From NCBI GenBank assembly GCA_016700075.1, contig CP065000.1:806001-870000 (forward strand): a stretch of 64,000 nucleotides of DNA. The letters run 5' to 3'. Of the stretch, positions 34,696-45,194 are shown piece after piece. Each line of letters starts with the position of its first letter. Within the stretch, counting starts at the first letter, position 1. Position numbers and translations under genes: made by a program. Origin of the DNA: Acidobacteriota bacterium (lineage in GTDB: Bacteria; Acidobacteriota; Blastocatellia; Pyrinomonadales; Pyrinomonadaceae). The notes below the pieces were generated by a model that made no database searches, was not told where the DNA came from, and was given only the letters and a program-made list of their open reading frames with translations.

Positions 34696-35067
34696 CTACC
34701 GTTCTTCAACCTCGGCGATCTCTTCTTCGTCGGGTATCTCGATAACCTCGAGCAATTCGCCGACTCGGCCCGCATTTTCTTCCGCGGTATCACGGACGAA
34801 ATGAAGATGCGGGGCGTGCCGCAGGTCAAGGTCCATTGCGACCTGCTGGCGGACGAATGTCGCCGCGTTCCTTAATGTTTTCAATGCTGTTTCGATCTCG
34901 GCCTCGTCGCCGCGAACGTAAACATAAACCTTTGCGTCACGAAGGTCTTTTGAGACCTCAACATCCGTTACTGTTACCGTTTCAAGCCTCGGATCATCGA
35001 GTTCAAAACCGACGACCTCGGCTATCTCCTCTTTCAGGCTTTCGGCAAGACGTTCGGGGCGACGCAT
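34696..35067 (-). CDS. rbfA: Ribosome-binding factor A
   Basis: RbfA helps mature the 30S subunit. The 123-residue protein has a KH-like fold with the start RRPERLAESLKEEIAEVVGFELDDPRLETVTVTDVEVSKDLRDAKVYV, the classic signature. The end is acidic and shorter than some. It is downstream of infB, separated by a 140-bp gap filled with a structured repeat (35068-35208). It lies before nrnA, the usual position in the nusA-infB operon. Confidence 0.96.
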   Translation of the reverse strand: MRRPERLAESLKEEIAEVVGFELDDPRLETVTVTDVEVSKDLRDAKVYVYVRGDEAEIETALKTLRNAATFVRQQVAMDLDLRHAPHLHFVRDTAEENAGRVGELLEVIEIPDEEEIAEVEER

Positions 35068-35072
35068 ATCTT

Positions 35073-35208
35073 GTCAGAACCACCTGCGGCGGTTGTCGGT
35101 TCCGACAACACTGGCACATCGTTTGTGCCAGAACCGGGTGGTGCAATCTATCCTAAAAACAACACTGGTCTTTAAGGTCAACCACCCGCTACCGCAGGTG
35201 GTTCCGAC
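35073..35208. repeat. Structured palindromic doublet (PPAxAGG family) between infB and rbfA
   Basis: Two inverted copies of the GTCAGAACCACCTGCGG-type palindrome flank the gap. The right copy (35176-35208) has AACCACC / GGTGGTT arms (35180-35186, 35197-35203) and outer GGTC/GACC. The left copy (35073-35142) is expanded. Inside its CCACC/GGTGG arms are two further perfect hairpins, GTTGTCGG/CCGACAAC (35092-35109) and CTGGCACA/TGTGCCAG (35111-35131). The whole gap is thus a chain of stem-loops in the nusA operon transcript. Confidence 0.75.
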
Positions 35209-37935
<2,727 letters not shown>

Positions 37936-38015
37936 AAATCGATCAACAATCAAATCGCCCGGGCGTCAGACCACGCCCGCAATTATCTGCACTCTAAAAA
38001 AATGAGGCCAGGCCT

Positions 38016-39509
38016 CTATGCCTCTTCGGCTTCTGAGCCTGCGGGCTCGGTGTCCGCCTCGGCCGTAGTTCCTTCGTCTGAGGACTCTTCGACAACAGGC
38101 TCTTCGACAGCGGCATCTTCAGCCGGCTCTTTTTCGGGAGCTGCCTCCGCAACCACTTCTGAGGCATCTGCATCTTCAGCTGACGCTGCTTCTTCCGGAG
38201 CAGCTTCGCCGTCGGCTTCAGCATTTTTCGCCTCAACGATCACCTTGGCGGCGGCGCTGATGCTTTCTGCCTCGTCCAAACTCACGTCAAGAATATCGGA
38301 GATGTCGTCGATCTTAGCCTCAGCGAGGGCTTCGATATCCTCGATTCCGCGTGCGGCGAGGAGTTCCGCCTGATTTGCGGTAACGCCTTCAAGTGCCGTG
38401 ATCGGCACAGCCTCGCCGGAAGCCATCATCTTGCCCATCTGAAGCGTGATCTCACGCTTGAGCAGCTCTTCGCTGACGATCTTGATATCCCAACCGACCA
38501 AACGCGTTGCAAGTCGTACGTTTTGGCCCTTCTTGCCGATCGCCAGGCTAAGCTGATCTTCGCCCACGATCACTTCCATGACACGATTCTCGATGTCGGT
38601 GATCCGAACCTGCGAGACACGTGCCGGCGAAAGTGCGTTTGCCGCGAACATCGACGGCTCGTCCGACCATTCGATAATGTCGATCTTTTCCCCGCGAAGT
38701 TCTTTAATGATCGCCTGAACACGCGAACCTTTCATACCGACGCACGCTCCGACCGGGTCGACGTCCTTTTCATTGGAGGCGACGGCGATCTTTGCTCTGT
38801 CGCCCGGCTCACGGACGGCCGATTTGATAACGACGGTCTCATCGTATATCTCCGGCACTTCCATTTCGAAAAGCCGCTTCAGCAGCTCTGCCGAAGCTCG
38901 TGAGCAGCGGATCTGCTGGCCTTTCTGCTGCTCGTCGAGCACGTCTATGATGACGACTCGGATTCGCTCGCCAGGATTCCACATTTCGCCGCGGCTCTGT
39001 TCATTTCGGGGCACAACAGCCTCGAGATTATTGCCGAGGTCGATGACCATGTCGCCACGCTCGAATCGTTTTACCGTGCCGTTGACCAGCTCGCCCTTGC
39101 GGTCAATGTACTCTTCATAGACCTTCTTGCGGACGGCCTCACGGACCTTTTGCACAAGTATCTGTTTCGCGGTCTGGGCGGCAATGCGGCCCATTTCTTC
39201 CTGAGCCAGCGGGATGAGAAGGGCGTCGCCGATCTCAATCTCGTCGTCTCCGGTAGCCTCAACGGCCTCTTCCAATGAGATCTCGCTCTTCGGGTCTTCT
39301 ACCTCTTCGACCACAGTTTTCGGGACCGATATTTCGATAATGCCTTCTTCAACGTTCCAATCGACCTGCACGTTCTCGCCGGCCTCATCGCGAAACTGAC
39401 GGCGGGCGGCCGCACGAACTGCCTCGCGCATCGCTTCGATTACCAACTCGCGATCCAGCCCGTGTTCGTTGCACAACGACTCTATACTTTGTCCGATCAA
39501 AGAGCTCAT
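38016..39509 (-). CDS. nusA: Transcription termination/antitermination factor NusA
   Basis: NusA binds RNA polymerase and nascent RNA and modulates pausing, termination and antitermination. The 497-residue product has an N-terminal domain that binds polymerase, an S1 domain (KGELVNGTVKRFERGDMVIDLG, about 133-155) and two KH domains (GACVGMKGSRVQAIIKELRGEKIDII, about 255-280, and SLAIGKKGQNVRLATRLVGWDIKI). A helix-hairpin-helix region (ITALEGVTANQAELLAARGIEDIEALAEA) and a strongly acidic Ala/Glu-rich tail (about 435-497) complete it. That tail is unlike the E. coli acidic repeats. It lies between rimP and infB, the standard order. Confidence 0.97.
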   Translation of the reverse strand: MSSLIGQSIESLCNEHGLDRELVIEAMREAVRAAARRQFRDEAGENVQVDWNVEEGIIEISVPKTVVEEVEDPKSEISLEEAVEATGDDEIEIGDALLIPLAQEEMGRIAAQTAKQILVQKVREAVRKKVYEEYIDRKGELVNGTVKRFERGDMVIDLGNNLEAVVPRNEQSRGEMWNPGERIRVVIIDVLDEQQKGQQIRCSRASAELLKRLFEMEVPEIYDETVVIKSAVREPGDRAKIAVASNEKDVDPVGACVGMKGSRVQAIIKELRGEKIDIIEWSDEPSMFAANALSPARVSQVRITDIENRVMEVIVGEDQLSLAIGKKGQNVRLATRLVGWDIKIVSEELLKREITLQMGKMMASGEAVPITALEGVTANQAELLAARGIEDIEALAEAKIDDISDILDVSLDEAESISAAAKVIVEAKNAEADGEAAPEEAASAEDADASEVVAEAAPEKEPAEDAAVEEPVVEESSDEGTTAEADTEPAGSEAEEA

Positions 39510-39533
39510 ACTCTAATTCTCACCTTCATTTCA

Positions 39534-40019
39534 CTACCTTCGTGCGCCAAATTCCTCACTGAGGTCGATCTTCAAATTCGCTTTCAAGATGTCCGCGTGG
39601 TCTATCACCGTTACGCCCGACCTTTTTTCTTCCAGCTTGATCAGCGAACCGTCCACTCCTGCGATTCTGCCCGAAATTGTCTTTTGTTCACCTTCGCTGC
39701 GGTATTTCACCTTTGCCAGCTTTCCTTCAAACCTGCGGAAGTCGTCCGGCGAGAACAGTTCCCGCTCGATGCCCGGCGACGATACCTCCAAAACGTAACG
39801 CGTCGGGATCAGGTCTTCCGCATCGAAAACTTCCTCGACGGCGTGTGAGAACAGAGAGCAGTCCTCCAAAGTGATGCCGCCTTCCTTATCAATATAGATA
39901 CGGACCACTTGGTCCCGCTTAGTGCCGCCCAGCTCGACCTTCACCAGCTCGAACGACCGCGTTTCCGCCTCGCTGCGGGAGATCTCTTCGATCCTTTTTT
40001 CAATTCCGGTCCTATCCAT
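39534..40019 (-). CDS. rimP: Ribosome maturation factor RimP
   Basis: RimP assists 30S subunit assembly. The product has 161 residues from the ATG at 40019. The family pattern is seen in ELVKVELGGTKRDQVVRIYIDKEGGITLEDCSLFSHAVEEVFDAED (about 26-71), YVLEVSSPGIEREL (about 79-92) and a C-terminal SH3-like domain. An in-frame GTG at 40052 would start inside the leader hairpin and is unlikely. It is the first gene of rimP-nusA-infB-rbfA-nrnA, with a strong promoter and a terminator-like hairpin in its short leader. Confidence 0.94.
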   Translation of the reverse strand: MDRTGIEKRIEEISRSEAETRSFELVKVELGGTKRDQVVRIYIDKEGGITLEDCSLFSHAVEEVFDAEDLIPTRYVLEVSSPGIERELFSPDDFRRFEGKLAKVKYRSEGEQKTISGRIAGVDGSLIKLEEKRSGVTVIDHADILKANLKIDLSEEFGARR

Positions 40020-40030
40020 CACCGCCTTCA

Positions 40031-40058
40031 AAAACAAAAAGTGGGCGAACACCCACTT
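40031..40058 (-). terminator. Terminator-like hairpin in the rimP leader
   Basis: On the minus strand AAGTGGG and CCCACTT form a perfect 7-bp stem with a 6-base loop, followed by TTTGTTTT. It lies about 12-40 bases before the rimP ATG and downstream of the promoter at 40093-40121. It would therefore stop transcripts of the rimP operon itself unless antiterminated. Equally it could end read-through from the ROK kinase gene. Confidence 0.7.
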
Positions 40059-40092
40059 GACACATCAGCCCAGCGTATCGAAGCAAACCGTT

Positions 40093-40121
40093 ATATTAAC
40101 CAATTAGATAAGATTGTGCAA
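40093..40121 (-). promoter_or_regulatory. Sigma-70 promoter of the rimP-nusA-infB operon
   Basis: TTGCAC (-35, 40116-40121) and TAATAT (-10, 40093-40098) on the minus strand are separated by exactly 17 bp. Transcription would start near 40086, giving a leader of about 67 bases to the rimP ATG that includes the hairpin at 40031-40058. Confidence 0.75.
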
Positions 40122-40164
40122 GACCTTTGAAGACTATAGGAGTTTAAGGGACGGTTTCGCGAGT

Positions 40165-41079
40165 TCACCCGAACCTGAGTATTGCGGACCTTGCGGCTCC
40201 TATGAGGCCCGCGTGATCGCCAAGTTTACCTTTCACTATTCTGCACCGCACCGCAGGTGCCGGAAACGCCCTCGATCGGATCTCGGAACGCAGCCTGGGC
40301 GAGAAAAGTCCGAACGCTCCTGCAACTTTGCCGCCAAAGACAACCATATCCGGATCCAGGGTATTGATGAGCCCAGCTGAGACAATGCCCAGATATTTTC
40401 CCATTTCAGAAAATATCCTTCGGGCGTCTCGGTCGCCGCTGACCGCAAGGCGATAAACCGCCTCAGAACTCCCGGCATTCATGCCGAGTTCATTTGCCAT
40501 TCTCATCACGGCTTGGGCAGAGCCGTACTGTTCGAGGCACCCGCGGCTCCCGCAGCCGCAGGCATACCCGTCGGGCTCCACGCAGAAATGCCCTATCTCA
40601 CCCGCACTGCCGTCAGGACCGCGGAAAGCCTCTCCATTTATAATGAGGCCGCCGCCTATGCCCGTTCCGAGAGTCAGCAATATAGATGTATTTACTTTCC
40701 TCGACGCTCCGACCCAATTCTCTCCGATCGCCGCCGCCGTGGCGTCGTTCTCTATTACGACAGGCAGACCGAGAGCTTCGCTGACAGGCCGCAAGAGCTG
40801 CATACCCTCGAGAGAAGGTATGTTGGGCACCTTCGACAGTATTCCGTCGCCATTTTCGGACGCCGGTGCAGGTACTGCGATCGCTGCAGCCGCGAACTTC
40901 TTATTGCCGCCTGCTTTTTTGGCGAGCCCGCGGTGCAGCTTAGAGATCAGGGCGACCAAACCGTTTGGAATAAGGTCCTTTGGGGTCTTGGCTTGGTCAT
41001 CGGCCAAGATCATTCCGGTGCGTTCAACAGCCGCCGCCCGGATATTGGTCCCGCCCAGATCGATCGCAAAAATACTCAT
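40165..41079 (-). CDS. ROK family sugar kinase (glucokinase-like)
   Basis: This cytoplasmic sugar kinase of the ROK family phosphorylates glucose or another hexose with ATP. The N-terminal phosphate motif is IDLGGTNIRAAAVE (about 5-18). The ROK signature is LTLGTGIGGGLIINGEAFRGPDGSAGEIGHFCVEPDGYACGCGSRGCLEQYGS (about 137-190) with the zinc-binding CxCGxxGC. The substrate-binding Glu/His in GEIGH are present. Length is normal (304 residues). No DNA-binding helix-turn-helix precedes it, so it is an enzyme and not a NagC/XylR-type repressor. Confidence 0.92.
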   Translation of the reverse strand: MSIFAIDLGGTNIRAAAVERTGMILADDQAKTPKDLIPNGLVALISKLHRGLAKKAGGNKKFAAAAIAVPAPASENGDGILSKVPNIPSLEGMQLLRPVSEALGLPVVIENDATAAAIGENWVGASRKVNTSILLTLGTGIGGGLIINGEAFRGPDGSAGEIGHFCVEPDGYACGCGSRGCLEQYGSAQAVMRMANELGMNAGSSEAVYRLAVSGDRDARRIFSEMGKYLGIVSAGLINTLDPDMVVFGGKVAGAFGLFSPRLRSEIRSRAFPAPAVRCRIVKGKLGDHAGLIGAARSAILRFG

Positions 41080-41381
41080 ATCGCCATTACCGTCACTTTA
41101 TCGGCATGCTCTGAAAAAAGCCTTCACCGGCAGTCGAACTTTATCTATATCACAGAAAATAAAAAATCCTGCTAAAGGACTCAAAATGTTGAATTTGGCT
41201 TTGCCGTGCAGGTATTGTGTGCTATAAGTTAAGCCGTACTTATTTTGAAACATCCGATGTCGGCGTTTTCGCCTTGGCGAGACGGTTAAAGTGCTTGCCG
41301 TGAAACATTGACATATGGGTATGTTTCGTGTAAAAGGTTCATAGGTTTGGTCTTAAGACCGCTTATCAGGAGTTTCTCGAG
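41080..41381 (+). promoter_or_regulatory. Intergenic region with promoter and palindromes upstream of the FecR-like pair
   Basis: A good promoter, TTGCCG (41201-41206), 16 bp, TATAAG (41223-41228), with an extended-10 TGn, points toward the FecR-like gene. In its leader of about 150 bases are two symmetric sites: GAAACAT-N12-ATGTTTC (41302-41327) and GGTCTTAAGACC (41349-41360), the latter a perfect 12-bp palindrome just ahead of the ribosome site CAGGAG. They are candidate operators or RNA structures. No gene is visible. Confidence 0.6.
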
Positions 41382-42005
41382 ATGAATTCATTCTCAGTAA
41401 TAAAGTCCATTCGGACAGGTATGTCGGTTTGCACCGTTGCCGTCATGCTGACAGTATCGTCAATGGTCGCACTTGCGGGCCCGGCGAAACCGGTCGGTGA
41501 TCTGACCGTCCGCGGCAATGCAAAGGTTTTTGTTAACGGTGAGCCTGCGGAAACAGGCCGAACCGTATTTTCGAACAGCACGATCACGACCGGCGAGGAC
41601 TCCGGAGCCGTCATCAATATTGAAGGCAAAGGCAGATTCGAGTTGGGAGCAAATTCGGCTTTCACGGTTGCCGACGGGACTGATACTGCCGCAGGCCAGG
41701 TCGTTTCGGGTTCTGCAAAATTGGTCGCGGGCAATGGAAACATCTCATTAAAGAACGCTGAGGGCGACCCGATCTCGATCAACAGCGGTGACACGGTCAC
41801 TGCAACGGCCGGTAAAGCGGCCGGCCGCGACCAGCGTGATAAAGACGGTAAGTGTGTTGACACCAACAACGACGGCAAGCTGGATTGCTATGAAGGCCTC
41901 CCGATGTGGGGTTGGGTTTTGATAGCAGCCGGTGTCGGTGCGGCTGTCATTTTGGCGGTGGCTCTCTCGGACGACGACAACAGGTCCGTAAGTCCCGTTC
42001 GTTGA
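41382..42005 (+). CDS. FecR-like exported protein with EF-hand loop and VSPVR tail
   Basis: The product has 207 residues. A signal-like N-terminus ends near Ala32. A FecR-type beta domain follows (about 36-140; GDLTVRGNAKVFVNGEPAETGRTVFSNSTITTG in pieces), which in other proteins carries ligand or glycan recognition. Residues 160-171 (DTNNDGKLDCYE) are a canonical EF-hand loop, with D at 1, N at 3, D at 5, D at 9 and E at 12. It is flanked by two cysteines (158, 169) and may bind calcium. A transmembrane helix (about 175-195) is then followed by acidic DDDN and the terminal VSPVR. It is paralogous with the following gene. Confidence 0.7.
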   Translation: MNSFSVIKSIRTGMSVCTVAVMLTVSSMVALAGPAKPVGDLTVRGNAKVFVNGEPAETGRTVFSNSTITTGEDSGAVINIEGKGRFELGANSAFTVADGTDTAAGQVVSGSAKLVAGNGNISLKNAEGDPISINSGDTVTATAGKAAGRDQRDKDGKCVDTNNDGKLDCYEGLPMWGWVLIAAGVGAAVILAVALSDDDNRSVSPVR

Positions 42006-42091
42006 TTGGATTTTTATTTCATCGTGAGGTATCATATCTCTCGACTGTTTAAACAACTGGTAGAATTGACGCAGGAGGAGAACATTTCACA

Positions 42092-42796
42092 ATGCTCGGC
42101 AAAAATATTATTCGCAAATCGGTAACTTTGATGACTGCAGTAGCAGTCTGGTGTGTATATTCAATGGTGGCATACGCCATTCCCGGCGACATTGCAGGTG
42201 AGATCACTGTTACCGGTCAGGTAACGGTTAACGGACAACCGGCAGTGTCGAATTCGACGATCCTTTCAAGCTCCGTCATTTCGACGGGCGATGGTTCGTC
42301 CGCCGTTGTCAGCCTCGGAAAGGCAGGCAAACTCGAACTCTCTGCAAACACGAGCATGACGCTTCGCTTCTCCGACAACAGCATCGTCGCGATGCTGTCA
42401 GACGGTAAGACCCGCGTTCAGAACTCCGCAGGCGTCGCGACAACTGTAACGACCAAGCATGCTACCGTCATTGCTGACGCAAGCCAGTCGGACAACTTCA
42501 CTGTTGAAGTAGAGTGTGCTCACACTCACGTTGACACCCACGCAGGTGTGGTGACCATGCGTGAAGGCACTGCCGACAAGCAGGTCGCCGCAGGCTCAAG
42601 TGCTATCGCCGGCAAAATGGATCAGGCAGGCTGCCAGCCTTGCTTCCGCGGAACGCAGCCGGCAACGGCTATCGGCGGATGGCCGTGGCTCATTCTTCTT
42701 GCTGCCGGTGCCGCAGGTGCCGGTATCTTCCTCGCTACCCGCAAGGATGATGTCAACTTCGGCGGCGGCGGTACGGTCGTAAGTCCCGTTCGTTAA
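42092..42796 (+). CDS. FecR-like exported protein, second paralogue with VSPVR tail
   Basis: The 234-residue product is a paralogue of the preceding gene. A signal segment is followed by the same beta domain (GEITVTGQVTVNGQPAVSNSTILSS-like, about 36-95) and a second strand-rich part (about 100-175, including HTHVDTHAGVV). It has CxxC at 181-184, no EF-hand, a transmembrane helix (about 197-214) and ends TVVSPVR. The last codons are nearly identical in DNA to those of the first paralogue (GTAAGTCCCGTTCGTT). A strong ribosome site GGAGGAG precedes the ATG. A terminator follows, and the neighbouring gene is ugd. Confidence 0.7.
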   Translation: MLGKNIIRKSVTLMTAVAVWCVYSMVAYAIPGDIAGEITVTGQVTVNGQPAVSNSTILSSSVISTGDGSSAVVSLGKAGKLELSANTSMTLRFSDNSIVAMLSDGKTRVQNSAGVATTVTTKHATVIADASQSDNFTVEVECAHTHVDTHAGVVTMREGTADKQVAAGSSAIAGKMDQAGCQPCFRGTQPATAIGGWPWLILLAAGAAGAGIFLATRKDDVNFGGGGTVVSPVR

Positions 42797-42815
42797 TTTA
42801 CTATCAGTTGGTCTC

Positions 42816-42856
42816 AGCGGGTCATGTTCTTAGAACGTGACCCGCTATATTTTTAT
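42816..42856 (+). terminator. Terminator after the FecR-like pair
   Basis: AGCGGGTCATGTTCT and AGAACGTGACCCGCT form a 15-bp stem with one mismatch, followed by ATATTTTTA. It ends the two-gene transcript before ugd. Confidence 0.88.
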
Positions 42857-42910
42857 TCACACATCTCAATTGCTATCATTATCGTTTGTTTTCTCAATTG
42901 ATTTTTTCTT

Positions 42911-44209
42911 ATGCATATTGCAGTTATTGGAACCGGCTACGTTGGATTGGTCACGGGTGCGTGTTTTGCTGAGTTTGGGGTCGATGTCACATGTGTTGAT
43001 GTAGACGTTTATAAAGTAGAAAAGCTGAAAAATGGGGTGATCCCTATTTACGAGCCCGGGCTCGACAAGATCGTTGAAAAGAATTCCTCTGCCGGCAGAC
43101 TCCATTTCACCACCGATCTCGCCTCCGCAGTAAAAGGGGCCGAAGTTGTGTTTCTCGCGGTCGGCACGCCGCCGTTGCCTGACGGATCACCTGATATGAG
43201 CTTTTATCGCCAAGCAGCGTTGGACGTTGCAAAGGCGATGAACGGCTACAAGGTACTCGTCACGAAATCGACGGTGCCCGTAGGCACCGGTAAATGGCTT
43301 CGGGATTTCGTCACTGAGAATTTGGCCGAGCAAACAGAATTCGGCGTCGCTTCAAATCCGGAGTTTCTTCGCGAAGGCGCCGCCATTGAAGATTTTATGC
43401 GGCCTGACCGCGTCGTTATCGGCAGTAACGAGTCCCGGGCGATCGACGTGATGAAAGAGCTTTACCGGCCGCTCTATCTGATAGAGACGCCGATAGTCAT
43501 AACGTCTCTCGAGGCCGCTGAGCTGATCAAATATGCCGCAAACGCCTTTCTGGCTACGAAGATCACCTTTATAAACGAGGTCGCCAATCTTTGCGATGCA
43601 ATAGGCTGCGACGTTCACGATGTCGCACGCGGCATGGGAATGGACAACCGCATCGGTCGAAAATTCCTGCATCCCGGCCCAGGCTACGGCGGCTCTTGTT
43701 TTCCTAAGGACACGCGTGCTTTGACGACCGTTGCAGACCAATTCGGCGTAGAGACGCTTATCGTGGACGCGGTGATCGAGGCGAACGAACGGCAGCGCCA
43801 AGCAATGATCCCGAAGATCAAGGAGCTCGTTGGCGACCTTGCCGGAAAGCGTATAGCGGTTCTCGGCCTGTCATTTAAGCCGGAAACGGACGATATGCGT
43901 GAGTCGCCTGCGATCGAGATCCTGAACGGCCTTCGAGCAGAAGGAGCCTCGATCAAAGCCTACGATCCCGTAGCTATGGAGGAAGCGCGGCATTATATCG
44001 AAGGCCTTGAATATGCCTCGGATGAATACGACGCTATCGAAGGTGCGGACGCTCTGGTGATCATCACCGAGTGGAATCAATTTCGTGCCCTCGATATGGA
44101 AAAGGTGCGGTCGCTCCTCAAAGAGCCTAAGATCGCCGATCTGCGGAATATTTATGAACCTGCGGATATGAGGGCTCTCGGTTTTGAATACGTCGGCGTC
44201 GGCAGATAA
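42911..44209 (+). CDS. ugd: UDP-glucose 6-dehydrogenase
   Basis: The enzyme oxidises UDP-glucose twice with NAD+ to UDP-glucuronate, a precursor of surface polysaccharides. The N-terminal Rossmann motif is IGTGYVGLVTGACFAEFGVDVTCVD (about 6-30). The catalytic Cys is in HPGPGYGGSCFPKDTRAL (about 256-273), with ITFINEVANLCD and a second Rossmann-like UDP-binding domain (about 310-432). Length is standard at 432 residues. It is followed after 15 bases by an epimerase gene in the same direction, probably an operon for UDP-uronic acid sugars. Confidence 0.96.
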   Translation: MHIAVIGTGYVGLVTGACFAEFGVDVTCVDVDVYKVEKLKNGVIPIYEPGLDKIVEKNSSAGRLHFTTDLASAVKGAEVVFLAVGTPPLPDGSPDMSFYRQAALDVAKAMNGYKVLVTKSTVPVGTGKWLRDFVTENLAEQTEFGVASNPEFLREGAAIEDFMRPDRVVIGSNESRAIDVMKELYRPLYLIETPIVITSLEAAELIKYAANAFLATKITFINEVANLCDAIGCDVHDVARGMGMDNRIGRKFLHPGPGYGGSCFPKDTRALTTVADQFGVETLIVDAVIEANERQRQAMIPKIKELVGDLAGKRIAVLGLSFKPETDDMRESPAIEILNGLRAEGASIKAYDPVAMEEARHYIEGLEYASDEYDAIEGADALVIITEWNQFRALDMEKVRSLLKEPKIADLRNIYEPADMRALGFEYVGVGR

Positions 44210-44224
44210 CATTCGACTATTGCG

Positions 44225-45181
44225 ATGTCAGAAACTCCAAAAGTATTGGTCACAGGCGGAGCAGGTTTTATCGGCTCAAATCTCGCAGATGAACTGATCC
44301 GACGCGGCGCCCGCGTGACGATCATTGACGACCTTTCGACGGGGTTTCGAGAGAATCTGGAGGAGATCTCGGGTTCTTTTGATTTCGTCGAGGGCGACAT
44401 CAACGATGATGAACTTGTCAGGAGTGTCATCGAAGGCGTCGACACCGTGTATCATCAGGCGGCTCTGCCCAGCGTTCCTCGCTCAGTGGAAAATCCGGCT
44501 GAAACGCATAGAGTATGCGTCGACGGCACATTTTCACTCCTCGTTCGGGCACGTGATGCAGGAGTTCGCCGTTTCATTTATGCGGCGTCCAGTTCCGCTT
44601 ACGGCGATCAGCCGACACTTCCAAAGGTCGAGACGATGCGTCCTGACCCTTTGTCGCCCTACGCCGTCGCCAAGTTGACCGGCGAATCCTATTGCCGGGC
44701 CTTTCACAATGTTTACGGCCTGGAGACCATATCCCTGCGGTATTTCAATGTGTTCGGGCCGCGTCAGAACCCTTCGTCGATGTACTCAGGGGTAATTTCA
44801 CGTTTCATTGACTCGCTCGCAAAGGGTCAAAGGCCCGTCATTTTCGGCGATGGGCTGCAGTCGAGAGATTTTACTTATATCGATAATGTTGTCGATGCCA
44901 ACATCAAAGCGGCGGAGGCCGCGTCAGGCATCGGCGAGGTAATGAACGCCGCCAACGGCGAGAGAGTGACGCTGCTGGAATTGTTGGACGTTTTGAAGGT
45001 AATAATGAGCCTGGAGGGCGTAGAGCCTGATTTTCATCCCCCTCGAAAGGGCGACGTCAAACATTCGCAGGCTGACAACGGGCGTGCGGTCGAATGTTTA
45101 GGCTATAAGAAACTTGTCGGCCTTGAGGAAGGCCTCAGAAGCACCTTGGAATGGTGGCGTTCGAGCCGCTTTGCGGCCTGA
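44225..45181 (+). CDS. NAD-dependent nucleotide-sugar epimerase (WbpP/TviC-like SDR)
   Basis: This extended short-chain dehydrogenase/reductase epimerises a nucleotide sugar. Motifs are VTGGAGFIGSNLADELIRRG (about 10-29), the DINDD acid of the cofactor loop, AASSSAYGDQPTLPK and the catalytic SPYAVAKLTGE (Tyr-x3-Lys, about 145). The substrate loop RYFNVFGPRQNPSSMYSGVISRFI follows. The tail HPPRKGDVKHSQADNGRAVECLGYK is the typical C-terminal region. It fits UDP-GlcNAc/GalNAc C4-epimerases such as WbpP. Together with ugd it may supply UDP-uronates or N-acetylhexosaminuronates. Exact sugar not determined. Confidence 0.9.
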   Translation: MSETPKVLVTGGAGFIGSNLADELIRRGARVTIIDDLSTGFRENLEEISGSFDFVEGDINDDELVRSVIEGVDTVYHQAALPSVPRSVENPAETHRVCVDGTFSLLVRARDAGVRRFIYAASSSAYGDQPTLPKVETMRPDPLSPYAVAKLTGESYCRAFHNVYGLETISLRYFNVFGPRQNPSSMYSGVISRFIDSLAKGQRPVIFGDGLQSRDFTYIDNVVDANIKAAEAASGIGEVMNAANGERVTLLELLDVLKVIMSLEGVEPDFHPPRKGDVKHSQADNGRAVECLGYKKLVGLEEGLRSTLEWWRSSRFAA

Positions 45182-45194
45182 ACGCCCTCACAGA

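Noticed and set aside
35073..35208. Intrinsic terminator between infB and rbfA
   Set aside because: The hairpins are strong but none is followed by a T tract on the operon strand, so a repeat element is the better explanation.
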